From Climacium dendroides (taxonomy: Eukaryota; Streptophyta; Bryopsida; Hypnales; Climaciaceae): DNA of 64,000 nt. A model generated the notes under the pieces. It ran no database searches. It was not told the DNA's origin and saw only the letters and a list, made by a program, of their open reading frames with translations. The stretch lies in NCBI GenBank assembly GCA_950106755.1, contig OX467091.1:9813538-9877537 (forward strand), read 5' to 3'. This document shows, one piece after another, positions 36,119 through 48,929 of the stretch (its first letter is position 1; each line of letters opens with the position of its first letter). A program made the position numbers and the translations under genes.

Positions 36119-36126
36119 TTCAAAAT

Positions 36127-38448
36127 ACTTGTACCCAAAGGAAGGCTATAATCTCTATCGCTATTTACTTCCTAGTAAATCCCAATATGGGATCTATATT
36201 CAAGTACATCCCTAGATCCTCCTAAAATTCTAGTATAAAATTCCCCACTAATTGCAAAATCAATGTGCCTAAGCTTCAAAAAGTCAAGTTTTTCCAAACT
36301 TAAGGTGAAGTTTTGTCTTTCAACATTTCTAGAAGAACATGTATATCTGAAGCTTTTGTAATGTACCCAATATGTTGGGACATGGGGTAAGAATACATTT
36401 GTAAAAATTAACCAAATAAATTTTTATCATCATCTTTAATAAAATCATGAAGTGGAAGCAGGTATAAGATCAAATAAAACACTAAGCACTTTATATCTTT
36501 AAAAATTATTAATCCCAATAGTGAAAAAATTCACGTAAATAGTTGGTATCTTTAAAAAAAAAATATTTGCAACTTTTCTTAGTTCAATTCAAAATACAAC
36601 TTTATATGTCTTTTCTACCTTCATTACCTACAAAACAAAACTCTTCATAACTTTCACATTATAACTTGAAATTGAATGGTTCAAATGTTTTTGAGTAGAT
36701 ATCATTGTATGCAATCAAAAAAATTTAATTAATAGTTTTTTAGAATATATATATTTTATTGCACAATTTGATATTGAAATAAAAAAAACCCTCTAATTTT
36801 TGCAATATTTATTGGAATGATGTGGAACAATATTTTGCATATAGATTATAATGATTAACATCCATCCTAAAAATTTAATTCAAATTTTTTTTAAGGATTA
36901 AACTATATTTTATTTTCAAAGTAATCATTTTGTCATACAAGACCATGTAAGTATGCATTATTTATAAATGCAATAAAAATCTATTAGTTATATAATAATT
37001 TGTGATTGCTATAAGAAGTGAAAATATTTTGATAATATTTATTTCAAATCTCTAACTATTTTGAAGTTTTTCCACAAAGTAAAGGTGGCTATGACTAATA
37101 GTTTGAAATTTTTTAATGTAATTATTTTTTATTGTCACCAAATTATGTCTTTATAATAATTTTTTATTCAAATATCATTGATTATCAAGTTAAAAATCCT
37201 TTATAAAATTGATTGATAAAATTATGATAGTTTTCATATTTGAATAACATAGATTTTACACGTGGAATTTCAATTGCAATAACTCACTGAATTTTTGAAT
37301 TTTTTCAAAGTTCTTGGATGGAGTGAGGGAGTAGAAATTCAATTTATTAGGCTTCATTTTCCAAATTCAAATCAAATCCAAATATAGATGCTTTAGAAAT
37401 TACAATCAAGATTGACCAAGATGAATTCACTTTTTAGATGCATAGAGTTTTAATTAAAAAATCAAGCTTTCATTATAAAATTGATGAAAAAAAGTCTATG
37501 TTAGTGTTAAAATTAAAAAATAGATAAAGATCATATTACTATATCAAATAATCAATTTGCTATAAATGTTTAACAAAGGCCATCTTTTTTAAATTGTATT
37601 ATTTTTTTGGCATCCCACAAATTTGGGATGTATGTTTATAGAAGCTAGCTAGAGGCCTCATTGTTCCAACCAAATTCCTCCAAAGTTAAGTATAAATATT
37701 TGTCATCTATTTTGTAGTGGGTTAATTTTTATTTCTTGACTTCTTCTATTTAATTTGGAATCTGCAATTTTAAAATTTTAAATAGATTTTTTTCCATTGG
37801 TGGTAAGTAATAAGCTCTAGTGTTTTTCTTAGAGGGTGAAAAACTGGTAATGGACAATCAAAACATCTTCTTGAAAACATAACTTATAGTATTTATTTTT
37901 GCATTCAATTTTCATAGTTCTTCAAAAAAAATGTTTTACAAGGTTGAGATCTCTTGCTAGAACAATCTCAACATTGAAACTAGTGTGTTTCAATTCCATC
38001 TTTAGTTAGAGCTATTAAACATTTAGTTTTCCCTTCAATTGTGAACCTACTTTTACATAATAATTTCTTAATGAGAAAAAATCAAGTGTATTTTTCCTCA
38101 ATTCTTTTCTTAGACTTTCAACTCAATTTTTTGAAATAAAAAATTATAAATTCAAAATTAGTTGTGCAATAATTTTAAGCTAAGAAGATTCAAAGTAAAA
38201 GAAAACAAGCTAAGAAAGGTACCAAAAAAATTGTTTTCTTCACTTCAATGCAAAATTCTTTTTGATCTCTACAAGGTCAAAGCTTCTAAAATTTCTTCTA
38301 CATATACTAGTCGAGTGTAAAATCCTTTTGTTAGATATGGAAAAAAAATTAATTTTTAGAGTTTATTGCTCCTTGCAATAGAAAAAACCTTGAGATTGTA
38401 AGAATTAATAAATACTTGCAAGGAAAACATTTATCCAACTTCATTGTA
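36127..38448. other. AT-rich intergenic repeat DNA
   Basis: No gene is seen. 36127-36900 is a diverged relative of 5985-6840 and 22690-23400. The rest is very AT-rich unique-looking sequence with many homopolymer runs. Confidence 0.6.
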
Positions 38449-38788
38449 CTTCCTTTGTCCCAAAATGATCTTCTTGTTGGCCTCCATTTTTTGTTCAAAG
38501 ATAATCTTCCTATTGTACCTTGAGACGTTGAGAATTGGTCAAATTTGGCTTTTGATTGCTATCTAGGACCAACAAAACAACTCCAAGCAATAGTTCCCCT
38601 TCCATCCATGTGAAAGACAAATGAAATGTTTGAAGGGGTCAATCAACATTGTTTGTTTCTAGAAGGCTAGGACACTAGGAGTGCACAAAATTCTACTTCC
38701 AACATAGATAAAGTTTTTGAAAATGTTATTTTCAACTTTAATCTGGAACATTTTGTCCAAGAGGAATATCATTTGGGGACAAAGGGAG
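38449..38788. mobile_element. Stowaway-like MITE, about 340 bp
   Basis: The left end reads CTTCCTTTGTCCCAAAATGA. The right end on the other strand reads CTCCCTTTGTCCCCAAATGA. Both ends are flanked by TA. This is the typical 'CTCCCTCCGTCCC' end of Stowaway-type (Tc1/mariner-related) MITEs. Confidence 0.7.
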
Positions 38789-38790
38789 TA

Positions 38791-41700
38791 TTATATACCA
38801 TTGGAAAGATCTCAATAATCCTTTTCAGTTGTATAATATAATCCTAATTTGAAGAGACAATATTGATTACCAATGTCACTAAATTTACCAAATACACCAT
38901 AGCATTGCAAAGCCTATGGAGAGAATTGATGTCTCCCTCCAAATCAAGATTGTCAATAACTTTCACATCACCAAGCCAAATGGAATGAATCAAAGCTTTC
39001 CATGTAGATAAAAATACAATCTATAAAAAATAAAATTTTGAAAATTTGTATTTTAAGCTTTTTTAGGTTTTATTTTTGCCCACTAAACTAAAATATAGAC
39101 TTATTGGGCCATTACCTTTGCTCCTAAACACTGATTGAAATAAAAATTATATTTTTAAAAACCTATTATTTTTTTATCTTCACAAAATATTTCAGAGAAT
39201 CATGTTGAATATTGAGACCATTAGGAGCCTACCCAAAATCCATTGTGTCCTCCAAAAGGACAATCAAATAATCGGACTCTAGAGAATAAAAAATTGACAA
39301 CATGATATTTTGAAAATTTGCGTTAGTGCCTAGTGAAATTACTTTGGGAACAAGGCAATCATATTCCCTTGCTTGTTCTATCCTACTCACATAAAAATAA
39401 ACAACAATTCTTTTGATTGCCAATGTTTCTAAATATATTCCCATGCTCTCCCAACTATGTAAATGTCAAGAATATTGGTACCATGATGTCAATTATTTAT
39501 TCCCTCCTAAATAAAAAGTGTATGGCAATTGTTTTGGTCTTCAATATGGACTAAGCATTATTAACTATGGTGATTGTATTGGATTTTAAATAACTTTGCT
39601 AATACATTATATTTGTAGTACAACTTTTAGTTTAACATTACCAATGGCATGGCTACAAAATGAATTATTTCAAAGTAAGTGTTGGTTTCAACAATCGAGT
39701 TTTATTTAATTTTAATTTTTAGACTTGCATCTCAACCCCTAAAGTCCCATTGTCCCTACAAAAGACAAAATGGATTATGGACAGGTTCATATGATCTCAA
39801 TTTTTATTGATACTTCTTGAAACTTTCTAATAAGATTAAAAAAAACTTATGAGCTTTGTAAGTATATAATTTTTATTTCAATCGGTGCCTAGGAACAAAA
39901 GTTATGCCACAATAACCTCAAAACAAGGGAAACTGGGCAGCAAAAAAAAATCCACAAAAAATTGAAATAAAAATTTTAATATTTTTTTTCTTGTAGATTA
40001 TATTTTTTTCTAAATGAGAAGCTTTGAGTAATTCCATTTGGATTAGTGATGTAAAAGTTATGAAGCTTCTTGTTTTGTGGGCAATCGTAGCAACTTCTTG
40101 TGGGCAATCATAGAAATTATTTTCTTTCACTTTATATGCTAATGTATTTCAACCTATATGGTCAAAAATCACAAAATTTTTATCACGTGATCTAAGAAAA
40201 GTGTAGAACAAGATCCTACATTTAGATTTTTAAATATATTTTTAAATTTGTTTTGTAGGGGAATGTAGTAGAAGTGGTAGTTTTTGATCCAATGCTTTTT
40301 GAAAAAGTTTGCTTTAACTCATTCTTGATGAATGGTGTTGGATTTTTCCTCTTTGTGATATTGTTTGACTTTCCTATACAAAAAATTGGCAAATCCATGA
40401 ATTACCTTGTAGTGTATTTTGACAATTTTTTGTCTTTTCCTTTATCTAAATTTTAGTCATAAAATGATCTTTGTTGAATTTGTGTCAAACTAATGAAAAG
40501 AAACCTGTATCAAGTCTAATTTTTATTCCAATTAAAAAAAAATTTAAATCCTAAAGTTGGTTAATTTATTGCAATTTAAACTTCAAAATGATAACCATAG
40601 AGAGTTGATTTTCCAGTTTAAGAATGACAAGGCAAATTGATTGAGTAGATCATTTTTGTAGTTTTTTAATCCCTAAAGTCCTAAGGCCTCTTTTCCCACA
40701 AAAAACCATTAAAAATTGCCATTTCTATAATAAATAGAAAAGAATTTTATTTTATTTTATTTTTTCATATCTAACGTAGGATCTTGTAGTAGACTAGTAT
40801 AAAAATGTGTGGAAGAAATTTCACAAACTTTGACCATGTAGATTGCAAGATATTTGCAATTAAAGTGAAGGAAACAAGTTTTTTGAACCTTGTTCAACTA
40901 CATTTTTTGGCTTTAAAACCTTTAGAACTTATTATTTTGGCTCTACAAATTTTGAATTTCAAATGATAAAAAATTGAGTTGAGAGCCTATGAAAAAAAAA
41001 TTTTAAAGCACAATTAGTTTTCATTCATTAAAAAATTGTTAAGTAGAAATAGGTTCAAGATTGAAGGAAAATCTAAATTGTTAATAGCTCTAAGATGGAA
41101 TTGAAATACACTAATCTCAACATTGAGATTATTCTAACAAGAGATCTTAACCTTGTAAAACTTTTTTTTTGAAAAATTGTGAAAATTGAAGTAAAAAATG
41201 AATCCTACAAGTTATTTTTTTAAGAAGATGCTATGGATGCCCCCAAAACAAGATTGTCCATAACTTTTGCATAACATATCCAAATGGAATAAATCAAAGC
41301 TTCCCATGTACATAGAAATATAATTTAAATAGAATAAAATTTTAAAACTTTTTGAAGGTTTATTTCAACCTGCCAAACTAAGAAAAAGTACTTTTTGTGC
41401 CATAACTTTTGCTCCTAGGTTCCGATTGAAATAAAAGTTATATATTTGAAAAGCTAATGTGTTTTTCTATATTCACAAAAAGTTTAAAAAATCATGACAA
41501 AATCCATTTTGTCCCCCAAGGGGACAATGGGACCTTACAAGTTTAAAAAACATTAGAGTTAGTCAGGACATTCAACACTTCCTGTTTTTATTAAATCATT
41601 ACAGACAATGATCATCCTCAATTTTTTAGTTAAATGTCAAATCTGATTTCCATATAGGACAGTATTCTATCAATCACTTCAAAAGAAGAGAATTTATCCG

Positions 41701-41810
41701 CCCACGCCATTGAACTATTTCCAATCAAAAGTATTCACACATTTGCAAAACTAAGCATGTCTTTTGAATGAATACCATAACAATAACAAAGAAACAAATA
41801 TAGAATATAT
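38791..41810. other. AT-rich intergenic repeat DNA
   Basis: No gene is seen. Diverged copies of the dispersed family are present at about 38930-39250, 39730-40120 and 40650-41530. Several of them carry the recurring end motif 'cctaaagtcc' or its complement. Confidence 0.55.
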
Positions 41811-42024
41811 TCTCTATGTTCCAAAATAAATTCATGATTTCTTAGAAATGGCTAAATTAGTGCATGAGTAGCTCCTATTTTCAAAGGATTGTGTAGTTAT
41901 TGTAGCTTCTATTAAACCTCACTAGGTGTGAAAGAATGGAAGTCAATAGTGAAGTGACGCATGTTGATACCTCTAGTGGTATTAATTTTGATCATTCTCC
42001 AAGCAATGATGTCCATTGACACCC

Positions 42025-42130
42025 TCTATATTCAATTCCACCAATGTATGTGATTCAAGTCTAGGAAATTCTCAAGATCTATATTCAATTCCACCAATGT
42101 ATGTGATTCAAGTCTAGAAAATTCTCAAGA
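42025..42130. repeat. Direct tandem duplication, 2 x 53 bp
   Basis: 'tctatattcaattccaccaa' and the following 33 bases are repeated head to tail at 42025 and 42078 with one difference. Confidence 0.9.
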
Positions 42131-42256
42131 GATTTGTTAATAGCAGTTTCTTTGGTTGGTTGGTTAGAGGTTGCATTTCGATTTCCTTTGCATGGATCAA
42201 ATTGCTATATAGTCTCTTGGAGTGTGGTATCTGCAGATGCAGATTCTTTGCTTCAT

Positions 42257-42380
42257 GGTGTTCAAACTAGCTTCAGTTGTTGTGCATAAGTTGTCGAGAG
42301 CCAATTTCGAATTTAGTTGGTGTTCAAACTAGCTTCAGTTGTTGTGCATAAGTTGTCGAGAGCCAATTTCGACTTTAGTT
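42257..42380. repeat. Direct tandem duplication, 2 x 62 bp
   Basis: 'ggtgttcaaactagcttcag' and the following 42 bases are repeated head to tail at 42257 and 42319 with about one difference. Confidence 0.9.
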
Positions 42381-42774
42381 TGGGAGAAGTATATTTGGAA
42401 ACCCTGGATTTGTTTCAGGACAGAGGGAGTATTACAATTCCACAATTATAAATAACATTCTGTTTTGAAAATACATTATAACCAATACAATAAAAAGAAT
42501 GCACATGCACACAATCCGACAAAGTCACAATAGTAGCACCATCATATGATAGCAACAAATTGCATGCTGGCAGTCAATTCGTCAACAAAAACACGATTCA
42601 GCTGCAGTATATTAAATCTTACAAAATAAACCACAAATCAACATATGTCCAAGAAGAAAAACGTATTTCAATTTAAATATACGCCCATTCAGTACATTGC
42701 AGGAGAATGTATCTCCAATTTACTACGTGGCCTTTCATAAATCTCAACCTGACTCTTGACGAAGATCTACTTGC

Positions 42775-44563
42775 TTAAGCAACAAGGGTGCTAGCAGTAG
42801 CAGATTCACTGCACCAACACACACAAGTGCGAGTTAGATGGTCTGTCTTTCCGACATCTTGATTTAAAATTGTAGACTACACAACTAGCGATATAAAGCA
42901 AGACAAGCTAGTACTATCACTGAATGATACTGTTTCAGCACGACTAGAGCTGTTTAAGATTCACCGAATTTGCTGATCCCGAACCCTAAGTTCCAAAGTG
43001 ACCTAAAGTGGCCACTTCCTAGTTTTCAGAAATTACAATAATCAGTTGGGAAGCTTGAAACAAGGTGTGCGACAACAAATAGGAACCATACCCTAACACT
43101 ATAGAACTATGTTTTAAAACTTCCAAATATAGACTACTAGCTTCTAAGAAGTGTTTGAATATAACTCCCTCCATCCCAAAATGTATTTTACAATTTTGTA
43201 TTGTAAAAAATATAATTAAGAAATGTTCCAAATTTTATATCACTAGAATCAATCAATGAATAACATTGCATGTGTCTCATTGCAACCTAAATAAAATTAG
43301 CCACAAGGAAGTATTTATTTGACCTACTCAAAACAATCTTAAGAAAACATGACATTCATTTCCGGACGGAGGGAGTAAATTGTGCAGATCATAGATTAAT
43401 TCTTGAGCACATTTATTTTGAATAACTCGTACAGGAAGAGAGCTTTCGATCTTACTACTTCCAGGTGGGTGGGAGCTTCTTGGTGCGCTTGTAATAGCGT
43501 GCCAGACGGTGGACACGGCTCTCGATCAAAATCAGACGGAACTTGGAGTCCTTGTCCTTCCGGTTCCTCTCCAAATGCTTACGCACAGCGACGGCTTTCT
43601 TGATCAAGTGGTACAAATCCTCGGGGATCTCAGGACCCAAACCTGGAACACACCACAACCACATTAGTTTCATCACTTCTCCCTAGAAGCACCTCATATT
43701 AGCACCATCTCCTTGTCACTTACATCTCAGGCACCCTCCGCTTCCGAAAACACGAGCAAATTCGAACGCAGAAGCGTTTACCGTGAGAAACCCCTGACAG
43801 CTCACTGTTCAAGCCCAAGGACTTTCCAGTGCGGCATACAGAAGGTTTTCAGAGAAGGTTTGTATCAAGCTCTACCGTGGCCCTTGAGGATGCGGAGGAC
43901 CTTGCTCCCGGTCACGCTGTTGACCTGAGCAATACCGTGCGAGTCCCGCAGAATCACACCGATCTGAGAAGGAGTCAAACCCTTCTTCGCGAGCTTGCAA
44001 ATATGCTCCTCCACTTCAGCAGTGGTGATTTTCAACCAGGATGGGGGACTCCTCTTGTACGGCAAAGCCGATGAGGACATACCCTTCCTGAAACACCAAA
44101 ACTCTCAGCCAATATTCCAAATAACTAATACATTCACGCTACGACAAAATACAAAACATGAAACAAATTCAGAACCCAAACTGCAAACCCTAAGTTCATC
44201 GACAGTACCTTTGCTTCAGGGCAGTTATAGAAATGTCACATTTCTCATGGAGAAAAAGGAAAAATCAGAAACATATCACAAATTCAAAGCCTAACCGTAA
44301 CCCTAAAGCTCATTCACAAACATCTTTGCTTCAAAACAAGTGCAGAAATGTCAAATTATTTTCATTGAAGGAATAACAACAACAAAATAAGTTCAAAACC
44401 TGAATCGTAAGAAAAACAAACGATACAACATGTGAAGTCGAACCCTAAAAAGCTCGTCCAAGGTGTCTACTTCGGCACCATAACAGAGAACACACATTCT
44501 TAAGAGAAAACGAACAAGGCTATGAGAAAGATAAACTCACCCGGAACTGTGCATACGACCCAT
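42775..44563 (-). CDS. RPS13: 40S ribosomal protein S13 (uS15)
   Basis: Complete gene on the minus strand with inferred exons 44563-44541, 44087-43876, 43642-43456 and 42808-42775. They join in frame to 151 codons, the usual plant RPS13 length. The start is [12 protein letters not shown] in a strong context (ccaccATGG). Conserved stretches include [37 protein letters not shown] and [20 protein letters not shown], with the C-terminus [10 protein letters not shown]. The protein is a small-subunit rRNA-binding component in the cytosol. All three introns have GT-AG ends with donors gtgagt, gtagag and gtaaga; the first and third exons around them are very short, as is common in plant ribosomal-protein genes. 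The gene looks intact and likely highly expressed. It also explains all overlapping open frames on both strands here. Confidence 0.97.
43165..43375. mobile_element. Stowaway MITE, 211 bp, inside the last intron of RPS13
   Basis: The left end CTCCCTCCATCCCAAAATGT and the right end read on the other strand CTCCCTCCGTCCGGAAATGA match the classical Stowaway ends. TA follows at the right; the left flank is AA, probably a mutated TA. It lies between exons 3 and 4 of RPS13 (intron 42809-43455). Confidence 0.85.
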
Positions 44564-44670
44564 GGTGGCGGACTGTTGCAGAGGGGCAGACGCCGAAGGG
44601 AGGCGGATGCCAAACTGCGCACACTAAAGAGAACGACGGAGAGCACAGGTCGGCTTCATGTAATCCTTGT

Positions 44671-44679
44671 TTAGGGTTT
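44671..44679 (-). promoter_or_regulatory. Telo-box (AAACCCTAA) upstream of RPS13
   Basis: The plus strand reads ttagggttt, i.e. AAACCCTAA on the RPS13 coding strand, about 110 bases upstream of the ATG. Telo-boxes are a known feature of plant ribosomal-protein promoters. Another AAACCCTAA match in the opposite sense lies in intron 1 (44185-44193). Confidence 0.7.
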
Positions 44680-44818
44680 GGGGAAACTTGGATGATACCC
44701 GGAAAGGATGGATGAAATACTGTGAAGTCTTTTTGCCCTGACATGAACATTTAGAAAATTTGCGCCCTTGACCCCCAAAACCGCCACTTCTTGATACTGT
44801 GCCTAAATAATATTATTA

Positions 44819-44940
44819 AGGTATGTTCGCACTTGATGTTAAAAGTGTTCTTATTGAGGGTCTTAGGAATGAATTTAGATCTATTTTGGACCAGATCCAC
44901 ATTCCAAACAACGCCTCTAACACCAAGTGTGAACATACCT
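44819..44940. mobile_element. Tourist-like (PIF/Harbinger-type) MITE, 122 bp
   Basis: Terminal inverted repeats AGGTATGTTCGCACTTGATG (left) and AGGTATGTTCACACTTGGTG (right, other strand) are flanked by TTA on both sides (44816-44818 and 44941-44943). The 3-bp TTA duplication is characteristic of PIF/Harbinger-type elements. It lies about 260 bp upstream of the RPS13 start, in its promoter region. Confidence 0.8.
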
Positions 44941-44943
44941 TTA

Positions 44944-47900
44944 GACTAGTCATATTATCTTGTTGGCAAGTGAAAGGAGGCTCCAATGCATCAAAGAGTG
45001 CAGCATTTGGATATTGTATGCAAAAGTTATGAAGGGTGAAAGTTTCATTCATAGAGGTTCTAAATCTTTTTTTCCACGTAGGTACATATTGACTTTGAAA
45101 TGTACCTAAAGTGATGATGGCAATTTCAGGTCAATGGTGCATTTGGGGGTCCTACGTTAGGTTGTTTTCCAAAGTCAAAATTGCCTTGGCTGAGTTTCAT
45201 AGTGCTTTCACTTCTACTCCCTTCGTTTGGAAATTGTGTATCCATTCTCAGTGGTGATTGCAATGAAAATGGATTCACAATTCCAATCAGAGGTAGCATG
45301 TAAGTAGGAAAAAACTACATTTTAAGAATATCTTACCTTTGCCTTTTTGTCAATCTAAAAGCAATCAAAAGTTCTAGCCCAATGTCAAAATTAGTTTTCT
45401 AGAAGTCATAAACTTACCCTCCCTTGTCTCACAAACTATTTTACAGGCTAACATTTTCAATTCTCCTCTTGCAACTATTGCACACTTCTATGTAGAATTA
45501 TAAAATTCATTCTATCTTTTACAGAAGTTTGTTGTGACTCGTGTAAGACCACACATTCAAGTTTTGAACAATGAATGAACTCAAACATGTCCAATACTTA
45601 TAGAATTTTATTTTTTCTATTCATCTAAATGCTTATAGATTGTTATGTTTGTTCTCTCACATTTGTAAGATACTAATCTTTTCAAATGTTTTTTGAAAAG
45701 TTGTTTTATTTATACTAAATTGTTTGAAAAGTTTATTTATTTATTTTCAAATATTCTAGGGTTCAAGGGATACAAGCATTGATGTTTTTCAACAAAAATT
45801 TGTTTTTCTCAATTTCAAAATTAACTTTTCAAACAATTTTTTGAATATATAAGAATATAAATGTTTTTGGAAAAAATATTTATGATTTTCTATTCATTCA
45901 AAAAATTTACAAAGATAGCTTTGACTATAGTTATACACATTATTTCTTCTTAGATTTTTTTTCATAGAACTATAATTATATATTTTACATATAAATGGAG
46001 TGTTGAAGACTTTTATGAATAATTTCCAAATTTTGAACCCCCTTGTGATAATCTTCCCATCTATACATGATATTATTGTGTTTTATTTTTCAAATATACT
46101 CTATAAAATCCCTATAAGCCTATGCAACTATTTATGGCCATTGCTGAACTTTTGAGTATCCTAAATCCACTCCAAATGCTTTTTTTGAATTTCATATTTC
46201 TCTCATGTAGTTTCTCAAGTAGTCTTTCAATAGCAAAGAAAAACTTTTGATTTGGACAAAGACTTTGCTTTGGGTGATTTTTCAAAGTCAAACACTATAA
46301 GAAATGTTTATTGCAGATTTTTTTGGAAGAGAAATTTAGACAATGAGAGGAGTCATCTCAAGAAGAAATATTTGATGGGTAGTGCAAGTAGACAAGGGGC
46401 TAATTGGTTGAAGTTGGAATTTAGTGTACCTCGATTGATTACAAGGCTTTGAAAGTAATCTTTCATTGCTCCAAATCTAGTGGAAATTTAGCATACATAT
46501 TTTCAGCTAATCACACTTACATTTGGTGAAAAAAGGCAAACATTTTCTTTGTAAAATTCTTGAAATATGATCCCCCAATTCATATTGCTTAAGAAAAAAA
46601 TGATTTTTTTTCAAAAACTAAACTTTGTTTGCAAATATCTCAAAATTCATGTGGTCAAATTCTTGAAAATTAGGGAGTAGATTAATTTGATAGTAGATGA
46701 CAAAATCCTATAGTTAGATTTTTTTAATGATTCTAAAAATAGTTATACATTGTTTTTGAGAAGCAATAGTTTAGTGGTGATTTTGGAAGTAGGCTCCCCT
46801 TAGACCTTTAGGAATTAAAATCCTAGAGGTACAATTTGCCTCTTGGTTTAGAATACGTTTTAACTTCTAAAGTCCAAAGTGTCCCCTTAGAGGATTGGAT
46901 AGATTCCTATTTTTCTTAATTTTGGTGTAAATTTTGAATTATTTTCTTAAGATAGAAAAACACATTGATTTTTGGAAAATATAACTTTTATTTCAAGTAG
47001 TCCTTGTAAGCTAAAATTATGCCAATTAAACCAAAAATTAGTCAAACTTAGGCAGCAGCAGCAACAACAACAACAAATTTTAAAAATATATTTTTATCAT
47101 AGTTTATATTTTTGTCTATATGGAAAGATTTGACTCGTTCCATTTGGATCAGTGATATGAAAGTTATAGAACATCTTGTTTTGTAGGCAATAAAAGTTTA
47201 TTTTGAAAATAACAAATCATTAGATTTGTTTTAGAATTTTATTTTCACAATTTAAAAAAAGGTCTACAAGGTTTAGTTTCCTTGCTATAATAATTTCACA
47301 TGGTTTTGATTTCATCTTAGAGCTATTGATAATTTTGCTATTTCTTCTATTTTGTAATTATTTTTATAAAATATTTTTTAAATGATGAAGAATGAAAACC
47401 AAATTTCTTTTGAGTTTTTTTTTACAAATTGTCAATTCAACTCTTCAATTTAAAATATTTAAAATAAAAATGTACAATATAAAAACTTTAGGCAAAGAAG
47501 ATTCAAAGTCTTACAATCTAATCACTCAAAGGTGCAAATAACCTATTTTGTTCACTTTAGATGCAAATATCTTGCTATTGATGTAGTCAAAGTTTTAAAA
47601 AAATTCTACACATTCTTATAATAGTTGAATATGAAATCTTTTCATTAGATATGCAAAAAAAATGATTTTAAATTTTTTTCTTCTTTGCATTGAAATGGTA
47701 GTTTTGAGTGGCTTTCAATGAAAAAAAGGCCTTGACTTCTTAGGACTTTAAGAAGGTCACTAACTCATCGAGCAATTTTAGAATTGAAATTGTAATGAAA
47801 TTATTCAACAACAACTTTGCATGTAATTGAAAGATTACTAATTCCTTACATACGGGTTATACTTGCCAGAGGGTTGCTAGCTTGTGAATGTAGGATCTTG

Positions 47901-48105
47901 AGCCTATGAGCCTACGTTATAAGTACTTACCATCATGATGGTTATAGGATATTTATGTTACAGGTGTCTATGTTATAGGCACCTATATTATAAGTACCTT
48001 CTATGGTTATAAAATACTTATATTTATAGGTGCATATATTATACATACCTAAGTTATAAGCACCTTCCATATTATAAAGTATTTATGTTGTAGGTGCTTA
48101 TATTA
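44944..48105. other. AT-rich intergenic repeat DNA
   Basis: No gene is seen. 46560-47350 is a diverged relative of 6860-7700 (shared phrase 'acaatttgcctcttggt' with its neighbours). 47900-48105 is made of loose repeats of 'ataggtgcctatattataag' type. Confidence 0.55.
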
Positions 48106-48383
48106 CATCACAAAGTTTAAACCCTACAGTTTGGCAACAATTATCGTGTGGTTATCATTGTTTCATAGGTTCACACGTTAATCGCATTGTTATCACATCA
48201 TTATGGTGCATTGCTTTACATCATTACAATACAGTTACAAGTAATGCATTGTAACAATGCAATAACAATGCGAAGCAATGCACAATAATGATGTGATAAT
48301 AATGCGATTGACGTGCAAACCCATGAAACAATGATAACCGCACGATATCTGTTGCCAAACCATAGGGTCTAAACTTTGTGATG
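48106..48383. mobile_element. Palindromic MITE, about 278 bp, TA-flanked
   Basis: Nearly the whole element is one inverted repeat: the left half begins CATCACAAAGTTTAAACCCT and the right half, on the other strand, begins CATCACAAAGTTTAGACCCT. Pairing continues to the centre near 48240 with scattered mismatches. TA lies at both outer ends. It sits within the 'ataggtgcctatattataag'-type simple repeat, which resumes after it. Confidence 0.8.
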
Positions 48384-48385
48384 TA

Positions 48386-48790
48386 TAGGTGTCTATATTA
48401 TAAATATCTATGTTATAAGCACCTTTTGTAGTTAAAAGATACTTATCTTATAGATACATATGACACCTTCAATAGTTGTAAAGTACCTACTTACATCTAA
48501 GCTCAAAGTTTGTAAGCTTGTATTTTTAGGCTCACATGCTAGCATTGTTGATACTTGATACTCAAGTGTCAATATAATTAATTTTAGGAACCTCATGCAT
48601 TCAACATTTGAGACTACTGTATATGGATTTGTCCTTATACAGTAATGTTTGTGACACTAATTTATCAAAGTCACACTATTTTGAATTAGTGTAGCTCGAA
48701 GTATTACTCTATTAATCAATATCCAAAAAAACAAAATTTTGTGGCAACACTAATTTTGAAGGTAATGCTAATTTCTCCCTCACTACGGAA
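48386..48790. other. AT-rich intergenic DNA
   Basis: The loose 'ataagcacctt/ataggtgtcta' repeats resume to about 48500, then AT-rich sequence follows. No gene is seen. Confidence 0.5.
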
Positions 48791-48929
48791 TTAGGACAAA
48801 TCAGTGTCCATTGTAACCCAAAAAAAAAAAAAATGGACGTTTCTGGGGTAATTGAATGAGGACGAATGAAATAAATAGTGGATGAAGCGCCTGGATGAAG
48901 TTAACCTCCGAGTTCCCAATTGCAACTCG

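Larger units (their letters stand above)
41811..42429. mobile_element. Degenerate Stowaway-like element with internal tandem duplications
   Basis: The left end 'tctctatgttccaaaataaa' and the right end (other strand) 'ctccctctgtcctgaaacaa' are diverged inverted matches of Stowaway type. The right end is followed by TA. The interior carries two separate tandem duplications (42025-42130 and 42257-42380). Confidence 0.5.

Noticed and set aside
44185..44193. AAACCCTAA inside RPS13 intron 1 as an interstitial telomere repeat
   Set aside because: It is a single copy; best read as a telo-box-like motif or chance.
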